A stretch of 36,074 bases of DNA from Sulfurospirillum sp. (GTDB taxonomy: Bacteria > Campylobacterota > Campylobacteria > Campylobacterales > Sulfurospirillaceae). The stretch's first letter is position 1. Each line of letters starts with the position of its first letter. Position numbers and translations under genes: made by a program. The notes under the pieces are model-generated. The model searched no databases. It had not been told where the DNA came from and saw only the letters and a program-made list of their open reading frames with translations. The stretch covers positions 1 through 36,074 of the forward strand of contig JAERRW010000047.1 in assembly GCA_016735235.1 (NCBI GenBank). Direction: 5' to 3'. Shown here piece after piece: positions 15,124-24,936 of this stretch.

Positions 15124-17486
15124 AAAAAATTCTAATAACGATTGATGGAGTTGAATGTAGAGCAAAAGAGGGAGAGTTTATATTAAATATAGCAAGAGAG
15201 AATAGTATTTTTATTCCAGCACTCTGTTATATTTCAAACTGTTCGCCCACTTTAGCTTGTAGGTTATGCTTGGTAGAGGTTGATGGCAAGCGTGCATATT
15301 CATGTAATGCTAAAGCAAAAGATGGTATGAGTGTTACTACTAAAAATGAAGAGATAGAAAAAGAGCGTCGAGCTATCATGGAGATATATGACATTAACCA
15401 CCCCCTAGAATGTGGGGTTTGCGATCAAAGTGGTGAGTGTGAGTTGCAAAACTATACTTTGGAAATTGGAGTTAATTCTCAAAATCATGCCATAGCTGAT
15501 ATGCCTCGTCCAACGGCTCATTGGGGTAAGATTAATTATGATCCATCTTTGTGCATAGTTTGTGAGCGCTGTGTTACTGTTTGTAAAGACATGATAGGCG
15601 AATCTGCTTTAAAAACAGTGAAACGCGAGGGAGTGGAACTTGATAAAGAGTGGAAAGAGAAAACTCCTAAAGATGCTTATGCCATGTGGAATAAACTTCA
15701 AAAGTCTATTATAGGTGTTGCAAGCGGAGCTGATAGTTTAGATTGCACTATGTGTGGAGAGTGTAGTTCTGTTTGCCCTGTTGGCGCACTTGTGAGTAGT
15801 GATTTTCAATATAAATCAAATGCTTGGGAACTTAAAAAAATTCCAGCGGCAAATCCTCATAGTAGTGATTGTTCATTTATATATTATGATGTAAGGCATA
15901 ATAGTATATCGGACTCAAATAATAAAATTTTTAGAGTTAGTAATGATTATAGTTTTGCACCAATTCATGGTGGAATTAGATACGGGTATGATTTTGAGAA
16001 TATAGTTGATTCAAAAGATGAAGAGAAATTTGATAAAGTTGTTGAGATTATTAAAACCAAGGTAGATACTATAGTATTTGATAGTTTTATAACAAATGAA
16101 GAAGCTTTGATACTTCAAAAGTTAAAAGATAAATATAAATATAAGTTAATTAATAATGATGCCTACATGTACAAAAGATTTTTAAATAACTTTGCATCTA
16201 CAAGTGGGGTTAATCTCTATAATGGAGACTTACAAACTATTCAAAAAAGTAATTTTGTTATAAGTATTGGAACTGCCTTAAAAACAGATAGTCCAAATAG
16301 TGGGTACATGTTAAACAATGCACTTACTATGAATAAAGGTGCGGGACTCTATTTTCACCCTATAGCAGACCCTGTCATTAATGGATACTCTAAAAATTTA
16401 TTGAGCATTAATCATAAAGTTGGAGCTGAAGAGGCTGTTCTTTATCTAATCCTTGATCTGTTTGGTAAAAACTTGCCAGATAAAATTGCTAATTATATTG
16501 AATCTTTTCACACAAAATATAGCAAAAGTACAGATAAAGATACTAAACTAGACATAAATTCACTTTATGAAATTTTAGGAGTAGAAGACTTTAGTGAAAC
16601 ATTAGAAAAACTACTTCTTAAAAAAGATAATTTTTCACTTATTGCTGGGGAAGATTTATATAATCATCCAAAAAGTAAAAATTTAGCAAAAATTCTTGGT
16701 CTTATTCAAAAATATACAGATTTCAATGTAGTTATTATACCAAGCCAAACAAATACTCTTGGGGTTTCTCTTATATGTGATTTAGATGAGAAAAAAGGTA
16801 AATTTAGTTTGGGATACAATATAAAGGCAGATGTAACTTTGAGTGCTTTAGGAAAAGGTGATTTAGATATGCCTGCTCTTAATCAACAAGAGGGAACATT
16901 TACAAGTATGAATAAAAGAGTAGTTCCAACCAATGCGGCTCTCTCTTACCATGGATACTGCTTGAATGATATAGCAAATGAACTAGGATTTGATGCTGAA
17001 TTTACTATAGACTATACAGTAGATCTTCCAATCAGTAGTGGTTTTCAAGAAAAAGAGTTTGATAGCTTATCAAACGAATTTACACAATCTGGTGAAGAGA
17101 AAAGAGGCTACATGTTAAATTCTAAACCTGCTATTTGTAAAGACGAAATAGATGAGTTAAGTGAGTTTGAAGAGATAAAAAATCCACTTTATCTTGCAAA
17201 TCCAGTTAAACAATTTAATGCTTTTACCAATAAATCTCACCAACTCAATGAGATAGGAGCACTATATGCATCGAGTGAATTTTTAGAAAAAAATGAGTTT
17301 AAAAATGGTGATATGGTAGTTTTAGAGGGTAAAAATGGAGTTAAACTTGTGCTTAAAATTGAACTTGATTCTTTCATAAATGGCAACATTCCATACTTGC
17401 CTACTTTTGATAACAAATTAAATACAAAACAGTTTTTTGCTGGTGGATACAGATTTGCAGAAGTTAGTATTAAAGGTGTGAAATAA
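15120..17486 (+). CDS. nuoG: Complex I subunit NuoG (iron-sulfur)
   Basis: A 788-residue peripheral-arm electron-wire subunit. An N-terminal [2Fe-2S] domain (C36, C47, C50, C62) is followed by the H94/C98/C101/C107 site of cluster N5. Two complete CxxCxxCxxxC motifs come next (C145-C155 and C209-C219, the second ending CPVGAL). E. coli NuoG has only one cluster in this place (N4), so two full ferredoxin-like sites suggest an extra cluster, as in hydrogenase-type subunits. The remaining 550 residues form a divergent molybdopterin-oxidoreductase-like domain without cofactor residues I can identify. The protein probably receives electrons directly from a soluble carrier. Confidence 0.93.
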   Translation: MKKILITIDGVECRAKEGEFILNIARENSIFIPALCYISNCSPTLACRLCLVEVDGKRAYSCNAKAKDGMSVTTKNEEIEKERRAIMEIYDINHPLECGVCDQSGECELQNYTLEIGVNSQNHAIADMPRPTAHWGKINYDPSLCIVCERCVTVCKDMIGESALKTVKREGVELDKEWKEKTPKDAYAMWNKLQKSIIGVASGADSLDCTMCGECSSVCPVGALVSSDFQYKSNAWELKKIPAANPHSSDCSFIYYDVRHNSISDSNNKIFRVSNDYSFAPIHGGIRYGYDFENIVDSKDEEKFDKVVEIIKTKVDTIVFDSFITNEEALILQKLKDKYKYKLINNDAYMYKRFLNNFASTSGVNLYNGDLQTIQKSNFVISIGTALKTDSPNSGYMLNNALTMNKGAGLYFHPIADPVINGYSKNLLSINHKVGAEEAVLYLILDLFGKNLPDKIANYIESFHTKYSKSTDKDTKLDINSLYEILGVEDFSETLEKLLLKKDNFSLIAGEDLYNHPKSKNLAKILGLIQKYTDFNVVIIPSQTNTLGVSLICDLDEKKGKFSLGYNIKADVTLSALGKGDLDMPALNQQEGTFTSMNKRVVPTNAALSYHGYCLNDIANELGFDAEFTIDYTVDLPISSGFQEKEFDSLSNEFTQSGEEKRGYMLNSKPAICKDEIDELSEFEEIKNPLYLANPVKQFNAFTNKSHQLNEIGALYASSEFLEKNEFKNGDMVVLEGKNGVKLVLKIELDSFINGNIPYLPTFDNKLNTKQFFAGGYRFAEVSIKGVK

Positions 17487-17535
17487 TGGAAACTCTATAT
17501 TATAAAAACTTTAATTTTGTAAAAGGAGACTTGAA

Positions 17536-18525
17536 ATGGATTGGGCAATAGTAATTGAAACTATTATAAAATCTATAGTAGTATTATCAGTTGTAGCGGC
17601 AATGGCAGGTTTTGCTACTTACATAGAGAGAAAAGTTTTAGCATTCATGCAAAGAAGGCTCGGACCCATGAATGTAGGACCTCATGGAGTTTTACAACTC
17701 GCGGCAGATGGAATTAAGCTTTTTACAAAAGAGGATATTGTTCCTCAAAATGCTGTAAAACCTATATTTAAGTTTGCTCCTGTTATAGCTCCTGTTACTG
17801 CTTTTACATCTATGGCAGCGATTCCATTTTTTCCTGAATTTACAGTTTTTGGCTACACAGTAACACCTATAATTTCGGATATAAATGTAGGTGTTCTGTT
17901 TGTTTTAGGTGTGGCATCAACTGGAATGTTTGCACCACTTTTAGCTGGTATGAGTAGTGCCAATAAATGGGCTTTATTGGGAGCTGCAAGAACTGTTATA
18001 GCACTTCTTAGCTTTGAAGTTGTCTCTGGACTTGCTCTTTTAGCACCTCTTATGATGATAGGCTCACTCTCTTTGATAGATATTAATGATTATCAAATTG
18101 CTGGTTTTACATCTTGGCTAATTTGGTCACAGCCAATGGCATTTTTACTTTTTGTAATTGCTGGTTTTGCGGAGACGAATAGAACACCATTTGATTTAAT
18201 TGAGTATGAGGCAGAGATTGTATCTGGTTATGCAACAGACTATTCTGGCATTAGATGGGGGCTATTTTTTATTGGAGAGTATGCAAATATGATAACAGTA
18301 GCCTTTTTAGTAAGTATTATCTTTCTTGGTGGCTATAATCCTCTTTGGATTATTCCAGGGGCTATTATGATACTAATTAAAATATCCGCTTTTATATTTC
18401 TATTTTTATGGGTTAGAGCGGCTTGGCCTCATGTGAGACCAGACCAGATGATGTGGCTTTGTTGGAAGATATTGATGCCTTTAGCACTTATCAATATTCT
18501 GATAACTGGCATAGTTTTGATATAA
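17536..18525 (+). CDS. nuoH: Complex I subunit NuoH
   Basis: The membrane subunit that links the quinone site to the proton channels, 329 residues with about eight helices. The hallmarks are YIERKVLAFMQRRLGPMNVGP and ETNRTPFDLIEYEAEIVSGY, the latter carrying the acidic residues at the quinone-tunnel end. AAAGGAG lies about eight bases before the ATG. The 49 bases between nuoG and this gene are the longest gap in the operon. Confidence 0.97.
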   Translation: MDWAIVIETIIKSIVVLSVVAAMAGFATYIERKVLAFMQRRLGPMNVGPHGVLQLAADGIKLFTKEDIVPQNAVKPIFKFAPVIAPVTAFTSMAAIPFFPEFTVFGYTVTPIISDINVGVLFVLGVASTGMFAPLLAGMSSANKWALLGAARTVIALLSFEVVSGLALLAPLMMIGSLSLIDINDYQIAGFTSWLIWSQPMAFLLFVIAGFAETNRTPFDLIEYEAEIVSGYATDYSGIRWGLFFIGEYANMITVAFLVSIIFLGGYNPLWIIPGAIMILIKISAFIFLFLWVRAAWPHVRPDQMMWLCWKILMPLALINILITGIVLI

Positions 18526-18531
18526 GGGGAG

Positions 18532-19152
18532 ATGATGAGTTTAGAACAATTTTCAAAAAGAGATGTTGCTCCTGGATATATCCTATATCAAGGAGAGGTT
18601 GAACCAAAAACAGGTTGGGAGTTTTTTAAAAGAGCTTTTAGTCGTACAATAAAAGGTGAGCTTTTTGTAGGTCTTTGGATAGTTTTACGTGAGATGCTTA
18701 TAAGAGGAAATTCTCATACTATCTCATATCCGCAAGAGAAAGTAGCCATGACACCAAGATATAGAGCTATACATAAACTTTTAAGACTTCAAGAGAGTGG
18801 AAGTGATAGATGTATTGGTTGTGGTCTTTGTGAAAAAATTTGTGTTGCGAACTGTATTAGAATAGAGACAAAACTTGATAAAAACTCAAGAAAAGAGGTA
18901 TCGCAGTATACTATCAATTTTGGTAGATGTATATTTTGTGGTTATTGTGCTGAAGTTTGTCCAGAGCTTGCTATTGTTCATAGCGGTGATTATGAAAATG
19001 CTAGTGAGCAGAGAGCTCATTTTAGTTTAAAAGAGGATATATTAACGCCTTTAGATGAATTTAAGGCCAACAAACAGCAAGAGTTTTCTGGATTTGGTGC
19101 ATTAAGCAATGATGCAGATTCTTTTGTTAAAAAAACACCATTAGCGTATTGA
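18532..19152 (+). CDS. nuoI: Complex I subunit NuoI (2x[4Fe-4S])
   Basis: A peripheral-arm ferredoxin-like subunit of 206 residues that holds clusters N6a and N6b and passes electrons to NuoB. Two full motifs are present: C94, C97, C100, C104 (CIGCGLCEKIC) and C133, C136, C139, C143 (CIFCGYCAEVC). Two ATGs in tandem open the gene. The ribosome site AAGGGGAG touches the first (18532), so the second (18535) may be the one used. Confidence 0.96.
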   Translation: MMSLEQFSKRDVAPGYILYQGEVEPKTGWEFFKRAFSRTIKGELFVGLWIVLREMLIRGNSHTISYPQEKVAMTPRYRAIHKLLRLQESGSDRCIGCGLCEKICVANCIRIETKLDKNSRKEVSQYTINFGRCIFCGYCAEVCPELAIVHSGDYENASEQRAHFSLKEDILTPLDEFKANKQQEFSGFGALSNDADSFVKKTPLAY

Positions 19153-19159
19153 GGTTACA

Positions 19160-19714
19160 ATGTTTGAAGTTATAGCATTTTATATATTTTCAATTCTAAC
19201 TATTATAATGTTTGGAATTGTTGTTTTTAGTAAAAATTCACTCTATGCCATGAGTGCATTAGCAGGTGGGATGATTTTTATATCAGGTTTTTTCTTCCTA
19301 TTAGGAGCAGAATTTTTAGGTGTCGTCCAAATAGTGGTCTACTCTGGTGCGGTTATGGCACTTTATGCTTTTGGTATGATGTTTTTTGATACAACAAGAG
19401 ATGTTAAAGAGAATATTCACTACAAAAAGATACTCTACTCTCTTTCAATTATTTCAGCAGTTTTAATAGTTATTATTATGAGTGCGCCAATCTATTCAGC
19501 AAATATTGAATCTCTCTACCCATCGGCTATAGAAGGTGTTGGTAATACTCAAATAATTGGGCTTGTTTTGTTTACAAAATATCTTATACCTTTTGAGCTT
19601 GCAGCAGTTATGTTGCTAGTCTCCATGATATCTGGAATATTGCTTGTTAGTAAAAGGATGGATATGAATCTTACAGAAAAAGATCATTATGAAGAAAAAG
19701 GAGAGATAATATGA
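19160..19714 (+). CDS. nuoJ: Complex I subunit NuoJ
   Basis: A 184-residue membrane subunit with five predicted helices. The third (FLGVVQIVVYSGAVMALYAFG) holds the pi-bulge region conserved in NuoJ/ND6, which couples quinone chemistry to proton movement. The stop overlaps the nuoK start by four bases (ATGA). Confidence 0.95.
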   Translation: MFEVIAFYIFSILTIIMFGIVVFSKNSLYAMSALAGGMIFISGFFFLLGAEFLGVVQIVVYSGAVMALYAFGMMFFDTTRDVKENIHYKKILYSLSIISAVLIVIIMSAPIYSANIESLYPSAIEGVGNTQIIGLVLFTKYLIPFELAAVMLLVSMISGILLVSKRMDMNLTEKDHYEEKGEII

Positions 19715-20013
19715 TAACTCTAACTCACTATTTAGTCCTTTCTGTAATTCTCTTTAGTATTGGGCTTGTTGGAGTAATGAGAAGAAAAAATCTTTTGATG
19801 CTTTTTTTCTCAACTGAGATTTTATTAAATTCAGTTAATATTGGTTTTGTAGCAGTTTCGCACTATTATGGTGATTTAAGCGGTCAATTATTTGCATTTT
19901 TTATAATAGCAGTAGCGGCTAGCGAGATAGCAGTAGGGCTTGGCTTGTTGGTTCTTTGGTATAAAAAAACTGGTTCAATTAATCTTGACAGCTTACAGAT
20001 GATGAAAGGGTAA
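19711..20013 (+). CDS. nuoK: Complex I subunit NuoK
   Basis: A 100-residue subunit with three membrane helices, the usual size. The conserved run STEILLNSVNIGFVA carries one buried glutamate, and FIIAVAASEIAVGLGLLVL carries the second; both belong to the hydrophilic axis that carries protons through the membrane arm. It follows nuoJ by overlap and precedes nuoL by four bases. Confidence 0.96.
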   Translation: MITLTHYLVLSVILFSIGLVGVMRRKNLLMLFFSTEILLNSVNIGFVAVSHYYGDLSGQLFAFFIIAVAASEIAVGLGLLVLWYKKTGSINLDSLQMMKG

Positions 20014-20017
20014 AAGA

Positions 20018-21874
20018 ATGGAACAATATCTATACATAGCACTTTTTGCACCATTAGTTGGTTCTTTAGTAGCTGCACTTTTTGCACAGAGTTCTAAAAA
20101 TATTTTTACTGGTATTTTTACATCTACACTTATATTTATCTCTTTTGTAAGCTCCATAATACTTCTTTATTATGTCAATGCAAACACTATAGTTAATGTT
20201 GAGATGATGGATTGGATAAGTGCTGGAAACCTATCTATCTCTTTTGGATTTGTAGTTGATCAAGTTTCGGTTATTATGATGGTAACGGTTACATTAGTTT
20301 CAACAGTTGTTCATGTCTACTCTATAGGCTACATGGAGCATGATGAGAGTTTTAATCGATTCTTCTCTTATCTGTCTGCATTCGTATTTTCAATGATGAT
20401 ACTTGTTATGAGCGATAATTTTCTAGGTCTTTTTATAGGTTGGGAAGGTGTTGGTCTTTGTTCCTGGTTACTTATTGGATTTTGGTATAAAAAAACCAGT
20501 GCATCTTGGGCCGCAAATGAAGCTTTTATTATGAATAGAATTGCCGACCTTGGAATGCTAATGGGAATTTTCTTAATTTATTGGAATATAGGTTCACTTC
20601 AATATGACATAGTTTTTGCAAGTATTGTAAATCTTGATATAAAGATAGTTAGCTGGATAGGTATATTTTTATTTATTGGGGCTATGGGTAAATCTGCTCA
20701 ATTTCCACTTCATACTTGGTTAGCAGATGCTATGGAGGGGCCGACTCCAGTTTCAGCTCTAATTCATGCGGCAACCATGGTAACAGCTGGTGTTTATCTA
20801 ATAGTGCGTGCAGGTGAAATTTATACTCTAATACCTAATGTTGGTATGTTTATAGCCTCGCTTGGGGCATTTGTTGCAGTTTTTGCAGCTTCTATGGCTT
20901 TAGTAAATAGGGATTTAAAAAGAATTATTGCTTATTCAACTCTCTCACAATTAGGGTACATGTTCGTTGCAGCTGGACTAGGAGCTTACTGGATAGCGCT
21001 TTTTCATCTAATGACACATGCATTTTTCAAATCACTTCTATTTTTAGGAGCTGGTAATGTTATGCATGCTATGAATAATGAGTTAGATATAAAAAAAATG
21101 GGTGGATTATATAAAGCTATGAGACCAACGGCTATACTTATGGGTATAGCGTCTGTAGCACTTGCGGGTATTTACCCATTAGCTGGATTCTTTTCAAAAG
21201 ATAAAATTTTAGAAGTAGCTTTTAATGATGGTTCATACATTTTATGGGCTGCTCTTTTTGTTGGAGCTGGATTGACAGCATTTTATAGTTTTCGTTTAAT
21301 TATGCTTGTTTTCTTTGGAGATAAAGTTCATGAAAAATTTGGTATTGTTCCTCATGAGGCTAAACCATTTGTGATCTATGCACTAACTCCTTTAGCTCTT
21401 CTAGCAATAGTGGCTGGTTTCTTTGAACACTCATTTTATGAGTTTACAACTCAACTTTTAGCTGATTATAAATTTACGCTAGACCATAGTGTAGTTATTA
21501 ATCTAATATTTGCTACTTCTGCTATTGCATTAAGTGGTATTATTTTTGCAGTTTATAAATATATAAGAGGCGGATTTAGTGAAAAGATAGAAAATTGGAG
21601 AATTTATAAGCTTCTTTTAAACCAGTACTACATTCCAAAGCTTTATGAAGTATGTATAATAAAGCCTTTTGCTACACTCTCTAGATTTGCTTGGTTAAAT
21701 ATAGACAACAAAATAGTAGATGCCTCGGTTGATATGATTGCAAAAACTATATGTAGTAGTGGAGAAAAAGCAAGAGAGATGCAAAGCGGTAATCTCTCAT
21801 CAATGTTGCGATGGATGGTGGTGGGCATAATTGTCTTACTAGTATTAGCAATTTTTTATAGACCAATGGTATAG
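20018..21874 (+). CDS. nuoL: Complex I antiporter-like subunit NuoL
   Basis: The distal proton-pumping subunit, 618 residues with about 16 helices and the long lateral helix near the C-terminus. Family blocks are FIGWEGVGLCSWLLIGFW (with the key glutamate) and HTWLADAMEGPTPVSALIHA followed by TMVTAGVYLIVR (with the gated lysine/histidine channel). Length and motifs are normal. The lateral helix region around residues 520-600 is variable, as expected. Confidence 0.97.
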   Translation: MEQYLYIALFAPLVGSLVAALFAQSSKNIFTGIFTSTLIFISFVSSIILLYYVNANTIVNVEMMDWISAGNLSISFGFVVDQVSVIMMVTVTLVSTVVHVYSIGYMEHDESFNRFFSYLSAFVFSMMILVMSDNFLGLFIGWEGVGLCSWLLIGFWYKKTSASWAANEAFIMNRIADLGMLMGIFLIYWNIGSLQYDIVFASIVNLDIKIVSWIGIFLFIGAMGKSAQFPLHTWLADAMEGPTPVSALIHAATMVTAGVYLIVRAGEIYTLIPNVGMFIASLGAFVAVFAASMALVNRDLKRIIAYSTLSQLGYMFVAAGLGAYWIALFHLMTHAFFKSLLFLGAGNVMHAMNNELDIKKMGGLYKAMRPTAILMGIASVALAGIYPLAGFFSKDKILEVAFNDGSYILWAALFVGAGLTAFYSFRLIMLVFFGDKVHEKFGIVPHEAKPFVIYALTPLALLAIVAGFFEHSFYEFTTQLLADYKFTLDHSVVINLIFATSAIALSGIIFAVYKYIRGGFSEKIENWRIYKLLLNQYYIPKLYEVCIIKPFATLSRFAWLNIDNKIVDASVDMIAKTICSSGEKAREMQSGNLSSMLRWMVVGIIVLLVLAIFYRPMV

Positions 21875-21882
21875 GAGTTAGA

Positions 21883-23409
21883 ATGGATTATATTTTATCA
21901 TTAATAATATTTTTTCCACTAGTTGCAGGAATCCTTGGATTTCTAGTAAGTCAAAATAGTATAAGAATTTATGGAATTAGTGTAGCTTTTATAGAGTTTA
22001 TGCTTACTATTATTCTTTGGATAGGTTTTAATGGCAATACAGATGGTTTTCAGTTTGTTGAACATGTTACTGTAATATCTCATTTTGGTATGAATTATCA
22101 TTTAGGTGTTGATGGGATATCTCTATTTTTAGTAATTCTTAGCACTTTTATGACTATGATTGCACTTATAGGGCTCAATATTAAAAAAGATGTAAAAAAC
22201 TTAATTATATCAGTTTTACTTCTTGAGATGACTATGGTTGGTGTTTTTTTAAGTCTTGATGTGATTTTGTTTTATCTTTTTTGGGAATTTTCACTTATAC
22301 CTATGCTCTATATAATTGGTGCTTGGGGAAGTGATAAAAGAATATATGCGGCTATTAAGTTCTTTTTATATACATTTGCGGGATCTATCTTAATGCTTGT
22401 AGGTATTTTGTATATGGGTTACTTGTATCATGCAACAGCAGGGGTTTGGAGTTTTTCAATACCAGATTGGCAACTTCTTATATTGCCATTCAACACTCAA
22501 CTATGGCTATTTGGAGCATTTTTTTTAGCATTTGCAATAAAAGTTCCAATGTTTCCATTTCACACATGGCTACCTTATGCTCATGGTCAAGCACCAACTA
22601 TTGGCTCTGTGATACTTGCATCGGTTCTTTTAAAGATGGGGACTTATGGAATGGTAAGATTTTTACTTCCACTTTTTCCAGATGCAACTATCTATTTTGT
22701 AATACCAATAGCCATTATAGCCGTTATTATGGTTATATATGCTGCCATGATAGCTTATGCACAAGAAGATATGAAACAAGTTATAGCTTATAGTTCTATA
22801 TCTCATATGGGAATTATTATACTTGGAATATTTGCTATAAATGCAGAAGGAGTTACAGGCTCTATTTTTTTTATGATAAGTCATGGTATTGTTAGTGGCG
22901 CTCTATTTATGTTAGTTGGATGCATATACGATAGAAGACACACAAAAAAGATAAGTGAATTTGGTGGGCTTGCTATCTCTATGCCTACATTTGCAACAAT
23001 ATATGGAGTTATGTTAATGGCATCGGTTGGACTTCCTTTAACAATAGGCTTTGTTGGTGAATTTTTATCACTTATAGGTTTTTACAAAGTTAGTTGGATT
23101 TTAACTCTTTTAGCTGGTACTGGAATTATTTTAGGTGCTATCTACATGTTATCTTTATATAAAAGATCATTTTTTGGTGAAATAACTAATGAAAAAAATA
23201 GAAATTTAAAAGACTTAAATGGAAGAGAACTAGCAGCACTTATACCTTTAGTAGTTTTAGTTCTTGTTTTGGGTATTTACCCTAAACCGCTATTAGAACC
23301 TATTGATTTTAGTGTTAAAAAGATGATTGTGTTGATGGAGAAAAAAGCGGTTACACAAGAAGCAAAAGAGTTTATTGTAAAAGTGAACTCTATAGAAGGG
23401 GGTCTGTAA
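21883..23409 (+). CDS. nuoM: Complex I antiporter-like subunit NuoM
   Basis: The second antiporter-like subunit, 508 residues with about 14 helices. It shows FYLFWEFSLIPMLYIIGAWG, with the conserved glutamate, and KVPMFPFHTWLPYAHGQAPT followed by VILASVLLKMGTYG. It starts eight bases after the nuoL stop, and its stop overlaps the nuoN ATG in a TAATG. Confidence 0.97.
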   Translation: MDYILSLIIFFPLVAGILGFLVSQNSIRIYGISVAFIEFMLTIILWIGFNGNTDGFQFVEHVTVISHFGMNYHLGVDGISLFLVILSTFMTMIALIGLNIKKDVKNLIISVLLLEMTMVGVFLSLDVILFYLFWEFSLIPMLYIIGAWGSDKRIYAAIKFFLYTFAGSILMLVGILYMGYLYHATAGVWSFSIPDWQLLILPFNTQLWLFGAFFLAFAIKVPMFPFHTWLPYAHGQAPTIGSVILASVLLKMGTYGMVRFLLPLFPDATIYFVIPIAIIAVIMVIYAAMIAYAQEDMKQVIAYSSISHMGIIILGIFAINAEGVTGSIFFMISHGIVSGALFMLVGCIYDRRHTKKISEFGGLAISMPTFATIYGVMLMASVGLPLTIGFVGEFLSLIGFYKVSWILTLLAGTGIILGAIYMLSLYKRSFFGEITNEKNRNLKDLNGRELAALIPLVVLVLVLGIYPKPLLEPIDFSVKKMIVLMEKKAVTQEAKEFIVKVNSIEGGL

Positions 23410-24896
23410 TGTTAGAACCAATTAGTATAGACTTTGCAGCTCTAAATATAACTACACTTTTGCCAATGATTATAACAATTGTAGGGGCTCTTGTTATTAT
23501 ATGTATAGATTTGATGACAAAAGAACTATCAAGAAGTTTTTATACCGTCTTAACCATGCTTTTTATCCTTCTCTCTTTAGGCACTGTATTTGGTTTTAAT
23601 GGATACAGTAGAGGTTTTTTCGATGTTGTTTTAGTTGATGGTATTGCTCTTATAGCACAAATTATAATTCTTGTAACTTCGTTTCTATTTATACCGCTAG
23701 CTCTTGGAAAGCGTCGTTTTCAAGAGTTTGCAATGGCAGAATTTTATGCACTATTTCTGTTTATGATTGCTGGTTTTCAATTTATGGTTTCAAGCGATAA
23801 TTTTATTTTAATATTTATTGGACTTGAGACTGCTTCACTATCGCTTTATACAATGATAGCGATGCATAACCGTGCAAAAGCACATGAAGCTGCTATTAAA
23901 TATTTTGCCATGGGAGCACTTGCAGCTGGTTTTTATGTTATGAGTGCATTAATATTTTATGCACTCACCGGAAGTATAGAAATACATCAAATAGCACAAA
24001 CTCTTCAAGCAAGAAGTTTTGAGCCACTTGTTGCAATTCTTGCAGGAACTGTTTTTATGATAGGTGCATTAGGGTTTAAACTCTCTATGGTGCCATTTCA
24101 TACATGGACACCAGATGTTTATGAGGGAAGCTCATCTGCACTTGCAGGCTACATGTCGATAGTTCCTAAAATAGCTGGTTTTGTGGTAGCAATTAGGCTT
24201 TTTGAAATGTTAATAGACTCTGGAGTAGTATGGCTAGAAAATATACTTTATATCTGTGTTGTTTTAACCATGACATTTGGTAATATAGTCGCACTAGTGC
24301 AAGAAGATGTAAAAAGAATGCTTGCTTTTAGCTCAATAGCTCATGCTGGTTTTGTATTATCAGCTGTGCTTATTGGAACAACAGAAGCAAATGCTGGACT
24401 TTTTCTCTATTGGATTCTTTTTATGTTTGCAAATCTTGGAGCATTCACTATGCTTTGGGCAACAAGACATAGAAAAAATCTTTGGGACAATAGATACCAG
24501 CATCCATTTACTAAATTCTCAGGTATGATAAAAATCATGCCAGCTTATGCAGTGGTCATGGGTATTTTTATGTTTGCACTTGCAGGCATGCCTCCTTTTT
24601 CTGTATTTTGGGGAAAATTATATCTTATGAGTACAGCAGTCAATAATGGATTTGTAATTTTAGCAATAATTATGGCACTAAATAGTGCTATAGCTATCTA
24701 CTACTATATGAAACTTGTAGTTTACATGTTTTTAAAAGAACCTATAAGTACCGATAAAGATGCTTATAGTAGCAATATATCAATAGCATTAAAAGTTATT
24801 ATAGGTTTTTCTGTGGTAATTACAACTATCTCAATAGTTATGATTGAGCCTCTTTTAGAGATCATACTAAACTATATAACTCTTAGTGGGTTTTAA
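23409..24896 (+). CDS. nuoN: Complex I antiporter-like subunit NuoN
   Basis: The third antiporter-like subunit, 495 residues with about 14 helices. The family motifs FIGLETASLSLYTMIAMHNR, FKLSMVPFHTWTPDVYEGSS and VLTMTFGNIVALVQEDVKRM are intact. It is the last nuo gene and is followed within ten bases by an intrinsic terminator. Confidence 0.97.
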   Translation: MLEPISIDFAALNITTLLPMIITIVGALVIICIDLMTKELSRSFYTVLTMLFILLSLGTVFGFNGYSRGFFDVVLVDGIALIAQIIILVTSFLFIPLALGKRRFQEFAMAEFYALFLFMIAGFQFMVSSDNFILIFIGLETASLSLYTMIAMHNRAKAHEAAIKYFAMGALAAGFYVMSALIFYALTGSIEIHQIAQTLQARSFEPLVAILAGTVFMIGALGFKLSMVPFHTWTPDVYEGSSSALAGYMSIVPKIAGFVVAIRLFEMLIDSGVVWLENILYICVVLTMTFGNIVALVQEDVKRMLAFSSIAHAGFVLSAVLIGTTEANAGLFLYWILFMFANLGAFTMLWATRHRKNLWDNRYQHPFTKFSGMIKIMPAYAVVMGIFMFALAGMPPFSVFWGKLYLMSTAVNNGFVILAIIMALNSAIAIYYYMKLVVYMFLKEPISTDKDAYSSNISIALKVIIGFSVVITTISIVMIEPLLEIILNYITLSGF

Positions 24897-24904
24897 TACT
24901 CGAT

Positions 24905-24934
24905 AAAAGGAGCAATATAGTCTGCTCCTTTTTT
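24905..24934 (+). terminator. Rho-independent terminator of the nuo operon
   Basis: The arms AAAAGGAGCA (24905-24914) and TGCTCCTTTT (24923-24932) pair perfectly over ten bases with an eight-base loop. A run of six T's (24929-24934) forms the end. It is the clearest terminator in the window and separates nuoN from pflA. Confidence 0.92.
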
Positions 24935-24936
24935 GA

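Noticed and set aside
17486-17551. A 21-codon reading frame (METLYYKNFNF...) starting in the nuoG stop as TAATG and overlapping nuoH
   Set aside because: It has no ribosome site and no recognisable content, and it runs over the nuoH ribosome site and start. It is most likely chance.
22446-22793. A 115-codon open frame inside nuoM, and many similar frames on both strands
   Set aside because: They lie wholly within strongly conserved genes, have odd composition rich in Cys, Tyr and Ser, and lack their own start signals.
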